A stretch of 64,000 nt of DNA from Mogibacterium timidum ATCC 33093 (GCF_000525775.1 NZ_JALU01000004.1:124001-188000); one strand, 5' to 3'. Positions 1 to 9,296 are shown, numbered from the stretch's first letter. Program-made: numbers and translations. Notes: generated from the letters alone by a model not told the origin.

Positions 1-722
1 CGTTTGTCGGCATAGACCATGTTGATGTAGAGGCTTGTAAGGAGAAAGGCGTGCTCATCTCTAACACAGGTGGGTATTGCGACGATGCGGTTGCAGAGCT
101 TGCAATAGGTCTGACTCTGGACTGCCTCAGAAATATCACAGAGTGCGATGCCGCAGTACAGGCAGGCCATGGCAAGGGAAGCCTCGCAGGTCACGAATTA
201 GCCGGTAAGACAGTCGGAATCGTGGGCACAGGTGCAATCGGCCTGCGGGCGGCTTCAATTTTCAAGGCATTTGGATGCAAGCTCATCGGATATAACAGAA
301 GTGAGAAGACAGCAGCCAAGGCTCTGGGACTCGAATACATGTCACTTCTCGACGTTATGGCAAATGCGGATATCATCTCTGTTCATACTCCGCTCACCGC
401 CGAGACTAAAGGGCTGATCGGAGAGAAGGAAATTGCCGCAATGAAGCATGGTGCTATCATCATCAATACAGCCAGAGGGCCGGTTATAGAGACCGAGGTG
501 CTTGCAAGGGCTCTCAGAGAGGGCAAAATAAAAGCCGGACTTGACGTATTTGAAAATGATCCGCCACTGCCGGCAAATCACCCGCTAATCGACGCACCTA
601 ATCTCGTATGCACTCCACACGTAGGATTCGATACCATAGAGTCAATTGATAGGCGTGCTGAGATGGTGTTTGAGAATGTAACAGCCTGGATGGGTGGTAA
701 TCAGATTAGAAAGATGCTCTAA
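1..722 (+). CDS. D-2-hydroxyacid dehydrogenase, 3' part (5' end outside window)
   Basis: The reading frame is open to the left edge (first full codon at base 3), so this is the C-terminal ~240 residues of a ~310-330 residue NAD-dependent D-2-hydroxyacid dehydrogenase. Visible signs are the Rossmann loop GTGAIG, the catalytic Arg in NTARGP, the Glu in DVFENDPP and the His in TPHVGF, in the usual order. The family reduces 2-oxoacids such as hydroxypyruvate, glyoxylate or 2-ketoisocaproate; substrate cannot be read from the sequence. Its position near the allantoin island makes a glyoxylate-type substrate tempting but unproven. An internal GTG at 51 is not the real start because the family fold begins upstream of it. 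Confidence 0.85.
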   Translation, partial: FVGIDHVDVEACKEKGVLISNTGGYCDDAVAELAIGLTLDCLRNITECDAAVQAGHGKGSLAGHELAGKTVGIVGTGAIGLRAASIFKAFGCKLIGYNRSEKTAAKALGLEYMSLLDVMANADIISVHTPLTAETKGLIGEKEIAAMKHGAIIINTARGPVIETEVLARALREGKIKAGLDVFENDPPLPANHPLIDAPNLVCTPHVGFDTIESIDRRAEMVFENVTAWMGGNQIRKML

Positions 723-776
723 GCGAGGCGTAGTCGCTTAAATTCGTCGGAACCTGGCGTTCCGCAGGAGGTGCTC

Positions 777-1568
777 ATGTCGGTCATAAGTAGACGCTCA
801 ATCAAGGTGCCGTTTGTGGCATTGCTGATAGTGGTATTTGGATTTGCCCTGGCAGGTTGCTCATCCGATCTGCGCGAATCTGATATAAATGATTTGTATG
901 CCCACCCGGAGGATTACAAGGGTAGAAGGATTGCGAATCTCACGATGCAGGTTGTCGGAGTGGACAAGAAGGACGGGGAGGTGCAGCTTCGGGCCTTTGA
1001 GAATATTCGCAAGACTGAGCATCCGACGCTTGTAATTGTTAAAGATGCAGATGTGGATTATCAAGAGTATGAATTTATCAAGGTCAAGGGTAAGGTTGCG
1101 GGCAAGGTGAAGGTAAAGGACGAAAGCGGCAGTAACGTGACTGCCGTGCAAATTCAAGCTGAAAAGATTTCCAAGATCAAGTCAACCGATGCTTTCCCGG
1201 CTGAAGACACCGTGAGAGTCGATTCGATGATCAAGAAGAATGGTGTAACTGCAACCATAAAGAAAATAGATTTTACAAAGGAGTCCACGAGGGTATATCT
1301 GTCAATCAAGAACAGAACTGACAAGCGGGTTGAGGTATATCCCGATCAGAGTCTGATAGAACAGGATAGCAAAGACTACGAGGCAGATATGGGCAACTAC
1401 TTCTATGAGGATGTCCAGCTTAGCAACACCGTAAAAGCCGGAGAGACGATCACCGGAGTGGTGGTATTTGAGAGAATTGATCCTAACCTGCCATTTACCT
1501 TTGCGTTTGAAGGTGCCGATCACAAACATAGCGAGTTTGAGATATCATTTAACTTTGCAAAACAGTAA
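777..1568 (+). CDS. Predicted lipoprotein with DUF4352-like C-terminal domain
   Basis: A 263-residue exported lipoprotein of unknown role. It has a basic N-terminus, a hydrophobic stretch and the lipobox LAGC at about residue 27, so it should be lipid-anchored on the outer face of the membrane. The middle part resembles an OB-type/tRNA_anti-like strand-rich segment; the last ~110 residues (from about TVRVDSMIKKNG, with YLSIKNRTDKRVEV) resemble the immunoglobulin-like DUF4352 fold. I chose ATG 777 rather than GTG 771 because AGGAGG at 765-770 abuts 771 but sits 6 bases from 777. It follows the dehydrogenase by 54 bases and ends before a bidirectional terminator. Confidence 0.75.
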   Translation: MSVISRRSIKVPFVALLIVVFGFALAGCSSDLRESDINDLYAHPEDYKGRRIANLTMQVVGVDKKDGEVQLRAFENIRKTEHPTLVIVKDADVDYQEYEFIKVKGKVAGKVKVKDESGSNVTAVQIQAEKISKIKSTDAFPAEDTVRVDSMIKKNGVTATIKKIDFTKESTRVYLSIKNRTDKRVEVYPDQSLIEQDSKDYEADMGNYFYEDVQLSNTVKAGETITGVVVFERIDPNLPFTFAFEGADHKHSEFEISFNFAKQ

Positions 1569-1685
1569 GCTGTCGTCACGGCGATATCAGCAGGGTAGAG
1601 GCAGTATGCTTAACTCAGAGTACATAGCCGTTTGAGAAGCCCCCTCATGCGAACTATCAACAAACAACAAATTAGCAACTATAGC

Positions 1686-1728
1686 AAAAGCATCCGCACT
1701 CAGTGAACAGCTGAATGCGGATACTTTT
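1686..1728. terminator. Bidirectional intrinsic terminator
   Basis: A long stem (left arm GCATCCGCACTCAG, right arm CTGAATGCGGATAC, 7-base loop TGAACAG) is flanked by AAAAG on the left and CTTTT on the right. It can therefore end both the rightward lipoprotein transcript and the leftward nitroreductase transcript. Confidence 0.8.
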
Positions 1729-1763
1729 GTGTTATTAGCTGTGGCGTTGTGTCATATTGGTAT

Positions 1764-2291
1764 CTACCACTGTTCGCTGTGAACCTTGTCACAAGGGAAG
1801 CTTGGCAGCTTCTGCGCCTCCGGCTGCTCGTCGATGTGTCCGAGGACCAGCAGCGCTTCGAGCTTCATATTTGCAGGAGCCTTAAGTCTGGCGTTGACAA
1901 ATTCTTCAGAGCTTACACCGTCCTGGTTGGATGGACGAAGTCGTAGCTGCAGCCAAACGCTGCCTAGACCCTGTTCAGCGGCAGCGAGCAGCATATAGCT
2001 CATTGCGATGGAACTATCCTCAATATATGTATCTGTCTTGTCAGAATCCGAATAAACCGCAACAGCGACATTCGCAGTCTCAAGCATCTTAGCTCCACCC
2101 TTTCGGCTGTTAACGAGCTCCTTGAGTGTGTCCTTGTTCTTAATGACTACAAACTCCCATGGTCGTAATCCCTTGCCGTTAGGGGCAAGGAGCGCGGCTG
2201 ACAGAACTTCGTTCAGCTCCTCGTCTGTAACAGGCTGTGTGTTGTACTTACGAACGCTGCGGCGATTCTGCATAGTGTTTAATAAACCCAT
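1764..2291 (-). CDS. Nitroreductase family protein
   Basis: A 175-residue FMN-dependent nitroreductase-fold protein. The N-terminus MGLLNTMQNRRSVRKY with NRRSVRKY is the FMN phosphate-binding signature, followed by APNGKGLRPWEF, the AAAEQGLGSVWLQ helix and the C-terminal KVHSEQW typical of small clostridial members. It probably reduces quinones or nitro compounds with NAD(P)H in the cytoplasm; the natural substrate is unknown. ATG 2291 was chosen because the GTG 18 bases upstream lies inside the AAGGAAG ribosome site. It is monocistronic and converges on the lipoprotein gene. Confidence 0.85.
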   Translation of the reverse strand: MGLLNTMQNRRSVRKYNTQPVTDEELNEVLSAALLAPNGKGLRPWEFVVIKNKDTLKELVNSRKGGAKMLETANVAVAVYSDSDKTDTYIEDSSIAMSYMLLAAAEQGLGSVWLQLRLRPSNQDGVSSEEFVNARLKAPANMKLEALLVLGHIDEQPEAQKLPSFPCDKVHSEQW

Positions 2292-2401
2292 CTCAATACT
2301 TCCTTTCACATTAATTGACTACATTGTAACATGAATGTTAAAAAATGATTGAATAATTGCAAAATAAATTCAAAAACAGCATAAATTTTATGATTTGTAA
2401 T

Positions 2402-3289
2402 TTAATCTGCTTTTCGAGTCAAGTATTCCAGACTCCACCATATCCCGGTCAACGTATCGATACCCGATGAATGGCCGATAGCCAAGAAATCCTTCGTCAG
2501 CTTATCGACAGCTTCTGCACCTGTGCACAATTCATCATACAGCGTAATTACCGGTACACTGAACTGGCTAGCGAGTGCACATTTTATAAAGGCTCTGCTT
2601 ATTTCGTTTGTGTTATCGAGATTATCGGTTATTGCAGCCCTCACCGACTCCATCAGCTTATGATTGAAGCGAGCTGGGAGCGCGGCAAATGTTGACAGCA
2701 TTCCGGTGAGGAAATCATCTCCGCCGGGTGTCAGGCCGGAACCGAGACCTATCAGCGATGTCAGTGCATTTCCCGAAGAAGCGGTGTCACCGGATTTTAG
2801 AGATGAAACCGCATCCGTGAGCTTGTCCTTTGCATATGACAGAACAAAATCGTCCGGAGCACCAGCCGGATCAGTCAAGAAAGAGAACCCGCCGCGATTT
2901 GTGTTCTCGATCATGTGTTTAACAGTGGATTTTAGATCCTCTTTGTGATTGTGCTTAATTAAATACCCGTCATAAATGCAGGTCGGAGCATCAAAAGAGA
3001 TAGTAGCTTTTCCGACAGTCAGATTGTTGGATCGGAGCGTGACAGCATCTCCGTCGTGAACTCCGATGGCGTGTATTTCGGCTTCGTTAATCGGAAGTAT
3101 GACGCTTATCGGCGATACAGGAGAATCCTGTATTTGCAAAGCCAATAGCTGATTATCGAGCATTAGATTAATTGTTCTCTCATAGACTGAGTGCACGTAT
3201 AGATCGAGTTCACTCGGATCACCCCGAGATGCCAGCGACTCCAGCTTATTCAATACATATAGCGAAGTTTGTTTTACTTTTATCATCAT
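2402..3289 (-). CDS. allH: AllH-type subunit of oxamate carbamoyltransferase (DUF2877)
   Basis: A 295-residue protein of the DUF2877 / YlbF family. In E. coli, YlbF (AllH) is one of three proteins, with FdrA (AllF) and YlbE (AllG), needed to split oxalurate into oxamate and carbamoyl phosphate. Family marks are ERTINLML near residue 35, LGSGLTPGGDDFLTGM around residue 190, and AIGHSSGIDTLTGIWW near the C-terminus, matching the E. coli pattern GxGLTPxxDD and LGHTSGADTLLG. It is transcribed divergently from allB1, ~10 kb from its AllFG partner but in the same island. Two adjacent ATGs (3289, 3286) could both serve; AGAGG lies 4-7 bases upstream. The function is inferred from family and context. 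Confidence 0.8.
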   Translation of the reverse strand: MMIKVKQTSLYVLNKLESLASRGDPSELDLYVHSVYERTINLMLDNQLLALQIQDSPVSPISVILPINEAEIHAIGVHDGDAVTLRSNNLTVGKATISFDAPTCIYDGYLIKHNHKEDLKSTVKHMIENTNRGGFSFLTDPAGAPDDFVLSYAKDKLTDAVSSLKSGDTASSGNALTSLIGLGSGLTPGGDDFLTGMLSTFAALPARFNHKLMESVRAAITDNLDNTNEISRAFIKCALASQFSVPVITLYDELCTGAEAVDKLTKDFLAIGHSSGIDTLTGIWWSLEYLTRKAD

Positions 3290-3469
3290 TCATCCTCTTC
3301 GTGGCTATGTTATCATCATGTATAACAAAAATCAAAATGCGTTTTTAGATAATTCGACAACAATAAAATTTTTTAATCAATAAAAAGGTTTCAATCTATT
3401 TTTTACAGGGCTTAGAAATATTGAAGAATACCATTCAGTAATGTACTATAAGATTTATGAAAGGAGTTG

Positions 3470-3505
3470 AAATTGGTTGACCGATTTTATTAAGAAATTT
3501 ATTAA
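3470..3505 (+). promoter_or_regulatory. Operator and promoter of the allB1 operon
   Basis: The imperfect palindrome AAATTGGTTGACCGATTT spans 3470-3487 with core GGTTGACC, matching its own reverse complement at 14 of 18 bases. Inside it TTGACC (3477-3482) can act as -35, with TATTAA at 3500-3505 as -10 and a 17-base spacer. A binding protein here would cover the -35 box. The word AATTGGTTGA recurs before allE and nfnA. The pairing of -35 and -10 is read from sequence; regulator binding is inference. Confidence 0.6.
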
Positions 3506-3579
3506 CCATGAAACTGTTTCATAAAGATTCTTAAGCTTCTACACATTTGATCGTAAAGGGTCATAGGAAGGGAGATTAT

Positions 3580-4953
3580 ATGTATGATTTACTGATTAAG
3601 AATGGACAGGTTGTTACACCCGAGCTCATTCAGGAGGCAAACATTGCTGTCAAGGATGGCAAGATTGCAGCAATTCTATCCAAGGATGACGAGCCGAAGG
3701 CTGCGAAGGTTATCGATGCAGCCGATAAGCAGGTCTTCCCCGGAGCAATTGATACCCACGCACATCTTAACGATCCGGGATATGAGTGGAGAGAGGACTA
3801 CGAGCACGGAACTGCAGCTGCTGTAGTTGGCGGATATACAACTGTTATCGACATGCCTCTTCAGAACGAGCCGGCTCTGACAACACCGGAGATTTTCGAC
3901 GCCAAGCTGGCTAAGGTTCAGCCAAATGCATATTCCGATTTCGCATTCTGGGGAGGACTTGTTCCGGGCAACCTCGATCAGCTCCGGGGGCTCGACGAGA
4001 GAGGCGTTATAGCTTTCAAGTCATTCCTCGGACCTGTATCGCCTGACTACTCACCGCTGACATATGGACAGGCATATCAGGCAATGAAGATTATCAGGGA
4101 ATTTGGCGGAATGGCCGGATTCCATTGTGAGGATTTTGCGATGATTAAGGAAGGTGAGAAGGCTCAGAAGGAAGCCGGCAACCTCAGCTGGAGAGGCTTC
4201 CTCGATTCCAGAACACCTGCTTCTGAAATCGTAGCAACAGAGACTGTTGTGGAGATTGCTAAAGAGCTGGAGTGCCGTGCACACGTCTGCCACGTCAGCC
4301 ACCCGGGTGCGGCTGAAAAGGTATATGAGGCACAGTGCGAAGGATATGAGGTGTCAGCTGAGACTTGCGGACATTACCTCGCTTTTACGGAGGACGATGT
4401 GCTGGAGCATGGGGCGCTGTTTAAGTGCGCGCCACCTCTCAGAACTAAGGATGATGTAGAGGCAATGTGGGAGTATGTCGAAGAAGGAGTATTTTCCGGA
4501 CTAGCATCAGACCACTCGCCCTGCACATACGATGAGAAGAACAATGAAATTCTCGGACAGAAGATTGAGAATGTGTTTGACGTATGGGGCGGAATCAGCG
4601 GTATCCAGAGCTGCGTTCAGGCAATCTACTCGGAGGGAGTGGTAAAGCGCGGTGTAGATCCTCGTGTTCTTGCCAACGCCTGGGCTAAGCTGCCGGCTGA
4701 GACATTCCATATCTACGGTAGGAAGGGCGACATCAAGGTAGGCTTTGACGCTGATATCGTCATAATTGATCCGGAGAGAGAATGGGAGATCACCGCGGAT
4801 TCTCTATACTATGTAAACAAGATTTCCGCATTTGTCGGAATGAAGGGCAAAGGCTTCCCTGTAGTTACCCTCGTTCGAGGTGAGCTGATGGCGGAAGACG
4901 GCAAGCTTGTAGGCCTGAAGGGCAAAGGCGAGCTGATTAAGAGACTATTCTAA
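3580..4953 (+). CDS. allB: Allantoinase, copy 1
   Basis: A 457-residue cyclic amidohydrolase that opens the hydantoin ring of allantoin to give allantoate, the first step of this island. It carries the binuclear metal set in order: HAH near residue 58, FKSF with the carbamylated Lys, FHCE, CHVSH and SDHSP. WGGISGIQSC near the C-terminal third and KCAPPLRTKDDVEAMW are typical of AllB rather than of dihydropyrimidinase or dihydroorotase. ATG 3580 is preceded by GGAAGGGAG; the upstream TTG at 3547 overlaps that site and adds 11 non-family residues. It is first of four genes, allB1-permease1-allB2-permease2, and sits downstream of a probable operator. Confidence 0.85.
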   Translation: MYDLLIKNGQVVTPELIQEANIAVKDGKIAAILSKDDEPKAAKVIDAADKQVFPGAIDTHAHLNDPGYEWREDYEHGTAAAVVGGYTTVIDMPLQNEPALTTPEIFDAKLAKVQPNAYSDFAFWGGLVPGNLDQLRGLDERGVIAFKSFLGPVSPDYSPLTYGQAYQAMKIIREFGGMAGFHCEDFAMIKEGEKAQKEAGNLSWRGFLDSRTPASEIVATETVVEIAKELECRAHVCHVSHPGAAEKVYEAQCEGYEVSAETCGHYLAFTEDDVLEHGALFKCAPPLRTKDDVEAMWEYVEEGVFSGLASDHSPCTYDEKNNEILGQKIENVFDVWGGISGIQSCVQAIYSEGVVKRGVDPRVLANAWAKLPAETFHIYGRKGDIKVGFDADIVIIDPEREWEITADSLYYVNKISAFVGMKGKGFPVVTLVRGELMAEDGKLVGLKGKGELIKRLF

Positions 4954-4983
4954 ACGAAATTATTTTAAAGGAGAAAAATTTTA

Positions 4984-6345
4984 ATGAGCATTGTAGATAA
5001 CAAGGTGCTCGATCCTAAGCTTGCGGCTGATGTCAATGAAGACCTACAGCCTACCAAGACACGTATCATGGGATCGCTATCTTACACAGCATCGTTCCTT
5101 GGCGGCTGTGTATCCATCGGAACATTCTCGATGGGTTCTGCACTGATTGGAGTGCTGACAATCACTCAGGCTATCCTGGCTATGGCTATCGGATGCCTCG
5201 TAATCGCTATCGCATTAGTCCTGATCGGTAACGCAGGCCACAAGTATGGTATGCCGTACGTAGTTCAGCTGAGATCCAGCTTCGGTACTGCCGGTGTCAA
5301 GATCCCCGGTGTACTGAGAGGTCTGCCGGCTATCGTATGGTTCGGATTCCAGTCATGGGTCGGAGCGGGCGCTATCAACAGCTGCTTCAAGATTCTGTGG
5401 GGAATTAACAACCTGCCGGTGGTTTTCGGTCTTTTCACACTTCTCCAGGTTGCCCTTGCGATCAAGGGCTTCCACGGAATCAAGTGGCTCGAGAACTTCT
5501 CTTGCGTATTCATCGTGGTAATTCTTGCTTATATGCTATACGTAGTTAAGACTAAGTTCGCAGTAGATATCAGCGCTTCATTTGCCGGGGTAAAGGGAAC
5601 ATGGGGAATGCCTTTCTGGGCTGCTACAACATCCTTCCTCGGAATCTATTCCACGATGATTATCAACGCTTCCGACTACTCGAGAAATCTCAAGGAGAAC
5701 ATCAAGCCGGTTAAGACCGGTTCGATTTACACGATTGCTATCCTGCCCGTAACGCTGTTCATGGGACTTATCGGACTTCTCGTTACAGCAGCAACAGGAA
5801 ATTCGGATCCTGTAGTTGTGTTCTCGACTACAATGGGCAGCAAGTTCCTTACAGTCGTAACTCTAGTATTCATCGCATTTGCTCAGGTTACAACCAACGT
5901 ACTCAACAATATCGTTCCACCGGCTTACGTGTTGATGGAGTCCTTCAAAATGAAGTGGTCGCATGCGACAGTGCTCGTAGGCATCCTCTCGGTATGCGTA
6001 ATGCCGTGGAAGCTTGTAACAGCGGATTCCGCTGCAGGACTTTCGCTGTTCACAAAGGTGTACTCGGCATTCCTGGGGCCTATCTTCGCAGTAATGGTTG
6101 TTGACTACTATCTGCTGCGCAAGAGTACACTGGATGTAAACGCGCTATATGACAAGCTGGGACCTTTCAGGGGTGTCAACTGGGCGGCAATCATCTCAAT
6201 CGCAGCAGGAGCCCTGGTATCGGTATTTGTAGTAGATCTGTCATGGTACGTCAGCCTCATTCCAACGGGTGTTGTATACTACCTGCTCATGAAGTACCTG
6301 CCGGCGTCCGGGAACTTCAGAATTGGAACTATATTTGAAGACTAA
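4984..6345 (+). CDS. NCS1-family allantoin/purine permease, copy 1
   Basis: A 453-residue integral membrane protein with about 12 hydrophobic segments. It belongs to the nucleobase:cation symporter-1 family (cytosine, purine, allantoin and hydantoin importers). Family signs are LGGCVSIGTFSMG in the first helix, GLPAIVWFGFQSWVGAGAIN and MIINASDYSRN in the central helices. It should import the substrate of the adjacent allantoinase across the cell membrane, driven by Na+ or H+. It starts 30 bases after allB1 with AAGGAG upstream. Allantoin is the likeliest substrate by context; another purine-derived hydantoin cannot be excluded. Confidence 0.8.
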   Translation: MSIVDNKVLDPKLAADVNEDLQPTKTRIMGSLSYTASFLGGCVSIGTFSMGSALIGVLTITQAILAMAIGCLVIAIALVLIGNAGHKYGMPYVVQLRSSFGTAGVKIPGVLRGLPAIVWFGFQSWVGAGAINSCFKILWGINNLPVVFGLFTLLQVALAIKGFHGIKWLENFSCVFIVVILAYMLYVVKTKFAVDISASFAGVKGTWGMPFWAATTSFLGIYSTMIINASDYSRNLKENIKPVKTGSIYTIAILPVTLFMGLIGLLVTAATGNSDPVVVFSTTMGSKFLTVVTLVFIAFAQVTTNVLNNIVPPAYVLMESFKMKWSHATVLVGILSVCVMPWKLVTADSAAGLSLFTKVYSAFLGPIFAVMVVDYYLLRKSTLDVNALYDKLGPFRGVNWAAIISIAAGALVSVFVVDLSWYVSLIPTGVVYYLLMKYLPASGNFRIGTIFED

Positions 6346-6429
6346 TCAAAAAATTAATCTATACATTATCAGGCAGAGAGCTGCGACTTGCACTCCCTGC
6401 TCTGTGTAAATAATAAGGAGGAATTAGAC

Positions 6430-7833
6430 ATGTATGATCTAATTATCAAGAACGGTAAGCTGGTTACCCCTGATCGTATTTATGAAGCGGACATAGCTGT
6501 ACAGGATGGCAAATATGCTGCATTCCTGGCTCCCGGATCAGATGCGGAAGCAGAGAAAGTCATCGATGCAAAGGGTAATCTGGTATACCCGGGAATTATC
6601 GACTGCCACGCTCACCTCAATGAGCCGGGATTCGACTACCGGGAGGATTTTGAGACAGGGTCAAGAGCTGCTGCAGTTGCAGGCTGCACAACACTGATCG
6701 ATATGCCTCTTAACAATGATCCTTCGCTCATGAACAAGGAAATCTTTGACCTCAAGATGAGCAGGATCAGCAAACACTCGTACATCGACTTCGGTCTATG
6801 GGGTGGAATTGTAGGAGATTTCGATGACAATCCTGATTCGGTACATAACAACCTCGCTGATCTCGAGGACCTCGAGCAGGCAGGTGTTGCTGCATTTAAA
6901 GGCTTCACTTGCCCTAACGGACCGCTGTTCCCTACAGTTAACATGGGTAACGTTCGTGAGGCTCTCGAAATCCTGAGGCCGTACAACGCGCTCTGCGGAT
7001 TTCACTGCGAGGAGTATGGTCAGGTTCTGGAGAGAGAGAAGAAGGCTAAGGCTATGTCCGGTCGGTCAGGACGGGAAAAGATCAGAGCGTTCCTGGATTC
7101 CCACGATGTATGGACAGAGTACGTAGCAACTAAGAATGTAATCGACATGGCTAGAGCTACGGGCGGAAGAGTTCACATCTGCCACGTAAGCCATCCAATG
7201 GTTGCACAGGTTGTAAAGGAAGCTCAGCACGAGGGACTTCCTATCACAGCCGAGACTTGCCCACACTACCTCGGATTCTCTGAGGACTTCGTATTTGAGA
7301 AAGGTGGTCCGGCTAAGTGTACACCTCCTCTAAGAACCAAGGAAGACGTAGAGAAGCTGTGGGATTACGTCCTTGACGGAACTCTATCATGCGTTGGTAG
7401 TGACCACTCACCTGCTGCAGACGAGGAGAAGGACAACGAAACAAGAGACATTTGGCAGGCCTGGGGCGGACTTAACGCCATCCAGTTCTTCCTGCCAATG
7501 ATGTTCGACATGGTTGTACATCAGAAGAAGCTGAGCCCAAGCCTGATTGCTCGGGTTATGGATTACAATCCTGCCAAGGTATTTGGATTCTACGGACAGA
7601 AGGGTGCATTTGAAATCGGCTTTGATGCCGATGCTGTAATCGTCGATCCGGAGAAGGCGTGGAAGGTTGATCAGACTAAGCTGTTCACCAAGGGACACGT
7701 AACGTGCTTCGACGGTCTGGAAGGAAAGGGCTCTCCAACATGCACTGTTATCCGCGGGCACGTTGTAGCTAAGGACGGTATGTACCTCGAAGAGGCTAAG
7801 GGCTATGGAGAGTATGTAACGCCTGTTAAGTAA
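6430..7833 (+). CDS. Allantoinase / hydantoinase paralogue, copy 2
   Basis: A 467-residue amidohydrolase clearly paralogous to the copy at 3580-4953 (both start MYDL-IKNG and share HAHLN-PG, CHVSHP, AETC-HYLGF and SDHSP blocks). All metal ligands including the Lys in AAFKGF are kept, so it should be active. It differs by an extra loop around IVGDFDDNPDSVHNNLADLE, so its ring substrate could differ (allantoin enantiomer, another hydantoin or dihydropyrimidine). ATG 6430 has AAGGAGG 8 bases upstream; an earlier frame-compatible ATG at 6388 lacks a ribosome site. It is followed after 32 bases by its own permease paralogue. Confidence 0.8.
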   Translation: MYDLIIKNGKLVTPDRIYEADIAVQDGKYAAFLAPGSDAEAEKVIDAKGNLVYPGIIDCHAHLNEPGFDYREDFETGSRAAAVAGCTTLIDMPLNNDPSLMNKEIFDLKMSRISKHSYIDFGLWGGIVGDFDDNPDSVHNNLADLEDLEQAGVAAFKGFTCPNGPLFPTVNMGNVREALEILRPYNALCGFHCEEYGQVLEREKKAKAMSGRSGREKIRAFLDSHDVWTEYVATKNVIDMARATGGRVHICHVSHPMVAQVVKEAQHEGLPITAETCPHYLGFSEDFVFEKGGPAKCTPPLRTKEDVEKLWDYVLDGTLSCVGSDHSPAADEEKDNETRDIWQAWGGLNAIQFFLPMMFDMVVHQKKLSPSLIARVMDYNPAKVFGFYGQKGAFEIGFDADAVIVDPEKAWKVDQTKLFTKGHVTCFDGLEGKGSPTCTVIRGHVVAKDGMYLEEAKGYGEYVTPVK

Positions 7834-7865
7834 TAGTTGCTGAATATTAAAGGGAGAACAAAGTA

Positions 7866-9239
7866 ATGAGTACAGAAAATAAAAACGTAAATGCCCCGGA
7901 GACCGAGGGTGAAAGCATTAAGCCGATTCCTTGGGAAAAACGTACCATGAGCTGGGGGTCTAACACGATGCTGTGGCTCGGCGGTTGTATTTCAATCGGA
8001 ACTCTCGCTCAGGGATCTGCGCAGATTGAGACAGGACTTAACCTTCTGCAGCTCTTCCTGGCAGTGCTGCTTGGATCTACTATTCTGGTAGTTGGCATCG
8101 CCATGAATGACCAGTTCGGATACAAGACCGGTGCTCCGTATTCGATTCACCTCAAGAGTGCATATGGTACAAAGGGTAACATCCTGCCATCGATGATCAG
8201 AGGACTGCCTGCCATCGTATGGTACGGATATCAGACATGGCTCGGTGGTGCAGCTATCAACAACATCGCGAAGCTGCTCTTTCACTATGACAACATCTGG
8301 CTGTTCTTCATCCTTTTCCAGGTCGTTCAGATCCTTCTATCTATTAAGGGCTTCAAGGGTGCAAAGTGGGTTGGAAACATCGGTGGTACAGTGATTGTCA
8401 TCGCCATGTTCTACCTCCTTCACATCTGCGTAACAACTCAGTGGGATGTAATTTCTACTAACCTGATGCACAAGAGCGGCACATGGGGCATGCCGTTTGT
8501 TGCTGCTATCATCGCATTCTTCGGTAACTCAACAACGGTAATGCTCAACGCTTCTGACTATTCGCGTGAAATGAAGCAGGGCTACAGTGCTCCGGTGCGC
8601 GGCATCTCATACTTTGTGGCTATGGTTCCGGCAACGGTAATGCTCGGCGTTATCGGGGCAATGGCATCCACAGCAACAGGAATTGCTAACCCAATCAATG
8701 CGTTTGCTGCTATGGTTGACAACAAGGTCGTTCTTATTGTCACACTTGCGTTTATCATCTTTGCTCAGCTATCGACGAACCTTGCAAGCAACGTAATTCC
8801 ACCGGCATATGTATTCATGGATACTTTTAAGATGAAGCATAGGACTGCAGTGATCCTCATCGGAATCATCGCAGTTGCAACTTGCCCGTGGATTCTGACT
8901 AACGACAGCTCCGCAGCAGGACTTGCACTCTTTGTTAAGGTATACTCGGCGTTCTTTGCGCCTATCTTCGCTATCCTTATCGTAGACTATTTCATACTGC
9001 ACAAGAGGAACTTCACCAAGGAACAGCTCGATGATCTGTATGATCCTGAGGGTTCAAAAAAAGGTATCAACATGGCAGCTATCATTGCCACAATCGTTGG
9101 CTGTGTAATCGGGCTGCTCGACGTAAACCTCTCATTCTTTACGGCTACTATTCCAACAGGAATCGTATACTATCTGTTAATGAGAAACATGAAGTCTTGC
9201 GATAACTTCAGAAAGGGAACAACCCTTGAGAAGAAGTAG
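7866..9239 (+). CDS. NCS1-family permease, copy 2
   Basis: A 457-residue, ~12-helix NCS1 symporter paralogous to the protein at 4984-6345. Shared blocks include LGGCISIGTLAQGSA, GLPAIVWYGYQTWLGGAAIN, MLNASDYSR and the C-terminal IPTGIVYYLLM. The amphipathic N-terminus is longer and acidic. It ends the first operon, 20 bases before a terminator. The two permeases differ most in the substrate-side helices, which fits distinct specificity or affinity, but this cannot be settled by reading alone. Confidence 0.8.
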   Translation: MSTENKNVNAPETEGESIKPIPWEKRTMSWGSNTMLWLGGCISIGTLAQGSAQIETGLNLLQLFLAVLLGSTILVVGIAMNDQFGYKTGAPYSIHLKSAYGTKGNILPSMIRGLPAIVWYGYQTWLGGAAINNIAKLLFHYDNIWLFFILFQVVQILLSIKGFKGAKWVGNIGGTVIVIAMFYLLHICVTTQWDVISTNLMHKSGTWGMPFVAAIIAFFGNSTTVMLNASDYSREMKQGYSAPVRGISYFVAMVPATVMLGVIGAMASTATGIANPINAFAAMVDNKVVLIVTLAFIIFAQLSTNLASNVIPPAYVFMDTFKMKHRTAVILIGIIAVATCPWILTNDSSAAGLALFVKVYSAFFAPIFAILIVDYFILHKRNFTKEQLDDLYDPEGSKKGINMAAIIATIVGCVIGLLDVNLSFFTATIPTGIVYYLLMRNMKSCDNFRKGTTLEKK

Positions 9240-9259
9240 CTCATAGCAATAGCACAATC

Positions 9260-9296
9260 AATCACCTACCCGTATTCTGCGGATAGGTGATTTTGT
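9260..9296 (+). terminator. Intrinsic terminator after the permease 2 gene
   Basis: Stem AATCACCTA / TAGGTGATT encloses a smaller CCG...GG pair and is followed by TTTTGTT. It closes the allB1-permease1-allB2-permease2 operon. Confidence 0.75.

Noticed and set aside
3290-3579. Riboswitch before the first allantoinase
   Set aside because: The transcript predicted from the TTGACC/TATTAA promoter leaves only ~70 bases of leader, with no purine-riboswitch-like three-way junction or terminator.
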